From assembly GCA_963742725.1 (NCBI GenBank), contig CAVUMX010000004.1, forward strand, positions 1-64,000: DNA of 64,000 nt. Direction: 5' to 3'. The stretch is from CAVVAL01 sp963742725. Its GTDB lineage: Bacteria; Actinomycetota; Actinomycetes; Mycobacteriales; Cryptosporangiaceae. Below the pieces are notes generated by a model. It saw nothing but the letters and a program-made list of their open reading frames with translations. It was not told the DNA's origin and ran no database searches. Below are positions 60,803-64,000 of this stretch, one piece after another (positions within the stretch are counted from its first letter, which is position 1; every line of letters begins with the position of its first letter). A program made the position numbers and the translations under genes.

Positions 60803-60814
60803 TACTCGTGGGTA
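60803..60814. promoter_or_regulatory. Second TetR-type site upstream of the acylase gene
   Basis: TACTCGTGGGTA, 38 bp before the acylase ATG, differs at two positions from the perfect palindrome at 59994-60005. Confidence 0.5.
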
Positions 60815-60851
60815 GTGTGACCCCGATCACGGCCGAAGGGGGACATCTGTC

Positions 60852-63800
60852 ATGGATCGACGGCGCGTTGCCCGACTGACCGCAACTCTCGCGTTACTCA
60901 CCGCATCTGTCTTGCCCGGGGTGCCCGCCGTGGCGGCGCCACAGCTCGCCCCGGGCGCGACGCCGGAGAACCTCGACTACTGCCTGGCGCAGTGCCTCAA
61001 CATCCTGCCGCCGGGCCAGAACGGCAACGCGAGCTTCGCCGAGATCCTGGCGCACAAGGCGTTCGGGACCCGTCCGGGGCACGCGGCCGACCAGAAGGCG
61101 AAGTACGAGAGTCTGGTGTGGAACTACCAGACCCTTTCGGACGACGCGCTCCAGCGGTACTTCAACCCGTCGTCGTTCGGCGCCCCGGCCGGCGGCGTGG
61201 AGAGCACGCACAGTCCCCGATCGGACGTGACGATCTACCGCGAGCGCGTCAGCGGCGTCCCGCACGTCCGGGGCGCGACGCGCGAGGGCACGATGTTCGG
61301 CGCCGGATACGCGAGCGCCCAGGACCGGCTGTTCCTCATGGACGTCCTGCGCCACGTCGGCCGCGGCGAGCTGACCCCGTTCGCCGGCGGCAATCCGGGC
61401 AACCGCACGTTCGAGCAGGACCAGTGGATCACCGCCCCGTACACCGAGGCCGATCTCCAGCGGCAGTTCGACCAGGGCGACGACCTCTACGGCGAGCCCG
61501 GACGGAAGTTGCAGCAGGACGTCCAGGCGTACGTGGGCGGGATCAACAAGTACCTCGCGGACATCCGCGCCGGCAGCCGCGTCCTGCCGGGTGAGTACGT
61601 CGCCCTCGGACGCAACGCCGTCGACGAGTGGAAGGTCACGGACGTGATCTCCACGGCGTCCCTGGTCGGCGGCATCTTCGGAAAGGGTGGCGGGGGAGAG
61701 GTCAGGTCCGCGCTCGCGCTGCTGGAAGCGCAGCACAAGTACGGGCCTGACCTCGGTCGTCGCGTCTGGGAGGTGTTCCGCGCGGCGGACGACCCCGAGG
61801 CGCAGTCGACCGTCCACAATGGTGACGAGTTCCCGTACGGGAACTCGCCGGCGAACGCGCCCGGCCGGACCATGCCCCAGCGCGGCACGGTCGTCCCCGA
61901 GCCGTACGTCACAGACCGCACGGGCGACGGCGCCACCGCCACGGCCGCCGAGAAGAACCCGCTCGCCCAGACGCCGACCCGGGCGATGTCCAACGCACTC
62001 GTCGTGTCCGGACGGGAGAGCGCGAGCGGGAATCCTCTCGCCGTGTTCGGTCCGCAGGCCGGGTACTTCGCACCGCAGCTGCTGCTGGAGCTTGACCTGC
62101 AAGGGCCGGGCATCAGCTCGCACGGCGCCGCGTTCGCGGGCGTCAGCATGTTCGTGCTGCTGGGGCGCGGCCAGGACTACGCGTGGAGCGCCACGTCGGC
62201 CGGGCAGGACATCGCCGACACGTTCGCGGTCGAACTGTGCGAGCCGGGCGGCGGCACGCCCACGCTCCAGTCGATGCACTACCGGTTCCGCGGCCAGTGC
62301 CTGCCGATCGAGGTGATGCGCAAGCGGAACGACTGGAAGCCGTCGCTCGCGGACTCCACGCCCGCCGGCGGGTACACGCTGGTGGCGCAGCGCACGAAGC
62401 TCGGCATCGTCCGGCATCGTGGACTCGCCGACGGCAAGCCGACGATCTTCACCGTCCTGCGCTCGACGTACATGCACGAAGCCGACTCGGGCATCGGATT
62501 CTCGATGTTCAACGACCCGTCCGCCGTGAAGTCGGCACGTGACTTCCAGCGGGCGGCGCACACCATCGGCTACACGTTCAACTGGCTCTACGTGGACGCG
62601 GACGACGCGGCGTACTTCAACTCCGGCGCCAACCCCGTCCGGGCGGCCGGAACCGACCCGAACTTCCCGATCCGCGCCCAGCAGGCCAACGAGTGGCGGA
62701 ACTGGAACCCCGACACGAACATGGCGGACTACACGCCGATCGAGCAGCGTCCACAAGGGATCAACCAGGACTACTACACGTCCTGGAACAACAAGCAGGC
62801 CCCGAAGTTCTCGGCGGCGGACGACCAGTACGGCTACGGCGCGCTGTACCGCAACAAGCCGCTGGACGACCGCATCCAGGCCGGGATCGCCGGCGCGAAC
62901 ACGATGACCAAGGTCGAGCTGGTCCAGGCCATGGAGGACGCTGGCACCGTCGACCTGCGCGGCGACAACATCCTGCCGCTCGCGTTGCAGGTCATCGGCG
63001 ACGCGCCGACCGGTGACGCGGCCGTGGACGCCGCCGTCGCCAAGCTGCGCGCATGGGTTGCCAGCGGCGCGCACCGGATCACCCGCAAGGACCCGAACGT
63101 CACCAAGGTCTTCAAGTACGACGAGGCCGAGGCGATCCAGATCCTCGACGCCTGGTGGCCGCGCTGGGTCAAGGCGGAGTTCGGCGGGCTCGGCGATCCG
63201 CTGTACACGTCGCTGACGAACGTCCTGCCGGTCGACGACCGGGTCGGGCACGTCGGTTCGAAGTTCCAGTACGGCTGGTACGGCTACACCAGCAAGGACC
63301 TTCGCCAGATCCTCGGCCAGCCCGTGCGCGGGGGCTTCCCCACCCCGTTCTGCGGCGGCGGCGACCGTTCGGCGTGCCGGACGATGCTGATCGACACGCT
63401 CAAGCAGGCGGCCGCCGTACCCGCCGCCGAGGTCTACCCGGCCGACGGCGACTGCGCGGCCGGCGACCAGTTCTGCGCCGACCAGATCATCCACCGCCCC
63501 ATCGGCGGGATCACCCAGGACAAGACGCAGTGGGTCAACCGGCCGACGTACCAGCAGGTCATCGAGTTCCCGGCCCGGCGCGGCGACGACATCGCCAACC
63601 TGGCCCGGGGCAGGACCGCCACCGCCACGAGCACCGAGGGCGGGTACGTCGCGGCCAACGCGGTCGACGGCGACCCGGACACCCGCTGGGCCAGCCGGTA
63701 CTGGCACGACCCGGAGTCGATCACCGTCGACCTCGGCAGTGCCCGGACCGTCCGGCGCGTGGTCCTCGACTGGGAGGCCGCGTACGGGAAGGACTACACC

Positions 63801-63980
63801 GTGCAGGTCTCGACGGACGGGTCGACGTGGCGCACCGTCAAGGCCGTGACCGGCGGCGACGGCGGGCGCGACAACCTGACGTTCGCGGCGGCGTCAGCCC
63901 GGCACGTGCGGGTCACCGGCACCGTCCGCGGCATCAACTACGGGTACTCGCTGCACGAACTGGCGGTGTACACGCACTGA
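60852..63980 (+). CDS. Secreted penicillin-acylase-family amidase with C-terminal discoidin (CBM32) domain
   Basis: 1042 residues from ATG 60852. Signal peptide about 1-29 (LLTASVLPGVPAVAA). The alpha-chain part includes GVPHVRGATREGTMFGAGYA and AQDRLFLMDVLRHV. Autoproteolysis should occur before Ser380 (TPTRAM-SNALVVSGRES), the N-terminal nucleophile of the beta chain; FGPQAGYFAPQLLLELDLQG and VDADDAAYFNSG follow as in the family. From about 915 there is an F5/8-type domain (NLARGRTATATSTEGGYVAA, DTRWASRY, SLHELAVYTH) that may bind glycans. Substrates could be acyl-homoserine lactones, lipopeptides or other amides. Confidence 0.9.
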   Translation: MDRRRVARLTATLALLTASVLPGVPAVAAPQLAPGATPENLDYCLAQCLNILPPGQNGNASFAEILAHKAFGTRPGHAADQKAKYESLVWNYQTLSDDALQRYFNPSSFGAPAGGVESTHSPRSDVTIYRERVSGVPHVRGATREGTMFGAGYASAQDRLFLMDVLRHVGRGELTPFAGGNPGNRTFEQDQWITAPYTEADLQRQFDQGDDLYGEPGRKLQQDVQAYVGGINKYLADIRAGSRVLPGEYVALGRNAVDEWKVTDVISTASLVGGIFGKGGGGEVRSALALLEAQHKYGPDLGRRVWEVFRAADDPEAQSTVHNGDEFPYGNSPANAPGRTMPQRGTVVPEPYVTDRTGDGATATAAEKNPLAQTPTRAMSNALVVSGRESASGNPLAVFGPQAGYFAPQLLLELDLQGPGISSHGAAFAGVSMFVLLGRGQDYAWSATSAGQDIADTFAVELCEPGGGTPTLQSMHYRFRGQCLPIEVMRKRNDWKPSLADSTPAGGYTLVAQRTKLGIVRHRGLADGKPTIFTVLRSTYMHEADSGIGFSMFNDPSAVKSARDFQRAAHTIGYTFNWLYVDADDAAYFNSGANPVRAAGTDPNFPIRAQQANEWRNWNPDTNMADYTPIEQRPQGINQDYYTSWNNKQAPKFSAADDQYGYGALYRNKPLDDRIQAGIAGANTMTKVELVQAMEDAGTVDLRGDNILPLALQVIGDAPTGDAAVDAAVAKLRAWVASGAHRITRKDPNVTKVFKYDEAEAIQILDAWWPRWVKAEFGGLGDPLYTSLTNVLPVDDRVGHVGSKFQYGWYGYTSKDLRQILGQPVRGGFPTPFCGGGDRSACRTMLIDTLKQAAAVPAAEVYPADGDCAAGDQFCADQIIHRPIGGITQDKTQWVNRPTYQQVIEFPARRGDDIANLARGRTATATSTEGGYVAANAVDGDPDTRWASRYWHDPESITVDLGSARTVRRVVLDWEAAYGKDYTVQVSTDGSTWRTVKAVTGGDGGRDNLTFAAASARHVRVTGTVRGINYGYSLHELAVYTH

Positions 63981-64000
63981 CCGCCCGGGCCTTTCCCGCC

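Noticed and set aside
60894..63707. 937-codon open frame antisense to the penicillin acylase
   Set aside because: No domain or ribosome site; the plus-strand gene has signal peptide, catalytic Ser and discoidin domain.

Overview
The window reads as about 59 kb of a high-GC actinomycete chromosome (roughly 4.8-64 kb) preceded by about 4.6 kb that looks foreign. Actinobacterial hallmarks are a class I lysyl-tRNA synthetase, an Eis-type acetyltransferase, a furA-katG pair with a FurA-box-like operator, an actinobacterial-style c-di-AMP (ydaO) riboswitch, an XRE/DUF5753 + DUF397 pair, WYL and DUF4142 proteins, many GTG/TTG starts and perfect GC-rich hairpin terminators. I would call it a filamentous or soil actinomycete and would not name a genus.

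Region by region. 1-4.6 kb: remnants of a csrA, a ParB-like protein and an N6-adenine DNA methyltransferase, broken by many apparent frameshifts. CsrA is unexpected in actinomycetes, so this is either a decaying mobile element of phylogenetically distant origin (planctomycete-like in my judgement) or a misassembled contig edge. 4.8-15.3 kb: epoxide hydrolase with divergent WYL regulator, a LuxR-type two-component pair, a c-di-AMP riboswitch in front of a secreted peptidase-like protein, a secreted polysaccharide lyase, AraC regulator, PAP2 and GtrA membrane proteins and a duplicated DUF4142 protein. 15.4-29.8 kb: lysyl-tRNA synthetase, MFS exporter, EEP phosphatase, a decayed GNAT gene, an internally deleted nitroreductase, Eis, a lipoprotein, an alpha/beta hydrolase, a methyltransferase, katG-furA and a secreted subtilase.

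30.1-37.6 kb is the most striking part: a three-gene, tightly packed operon of a stand-alone polyketide-type dehydratase, a fatty acyl-AMP ligase (FAAL) and a 1608-residue protein that joins a catalase-related heme domain, a flavin domain resembling polyunsaturated fatty acid isomerase, an acyl carrier domain, a type I thioesterase and a complete cytochrome P450. The parts suggest that a fatty acid is activated, tethered to the carrier, oxidised or isomerised by two heme centres and one flavin centre, and released. No ketosynthase, acyltransferase or lipoxygenase is present. A 21-bp sequence containing a dyad is repeated in tandem just upstream.

37.6-40.4 kb: arsR-arsM and a cysteine dioxygenase with a divergent LysR regulator. 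40.6-52.3 kb looks like a small genomic island ended by a tRNA-Arg gene: a LamG/secreted protein, a giant RHS polymorphic toxin with Hint domain and small C-terminal toxin, its immunity gene, an IS3-family remnant, and matching short repeats at both ends. 52.4-56.0 kb is a WhiJ-like regulatory cluster (MEDS-ATPase anti-sigma-like protein, DUF6879, two small CxxCxxxWPC proteins, XRE/DUF5753, DUF397). 56.1-64 kb: secreted phytase, a lactone oxidase plus PLP racemase-like operon, a TetR regulator and a secreted penicillin-acylase-type amidase. A 12-bp palindrome next to tetR recurs with two mismatches in front of the acylase gene, suggesting one small regulon.
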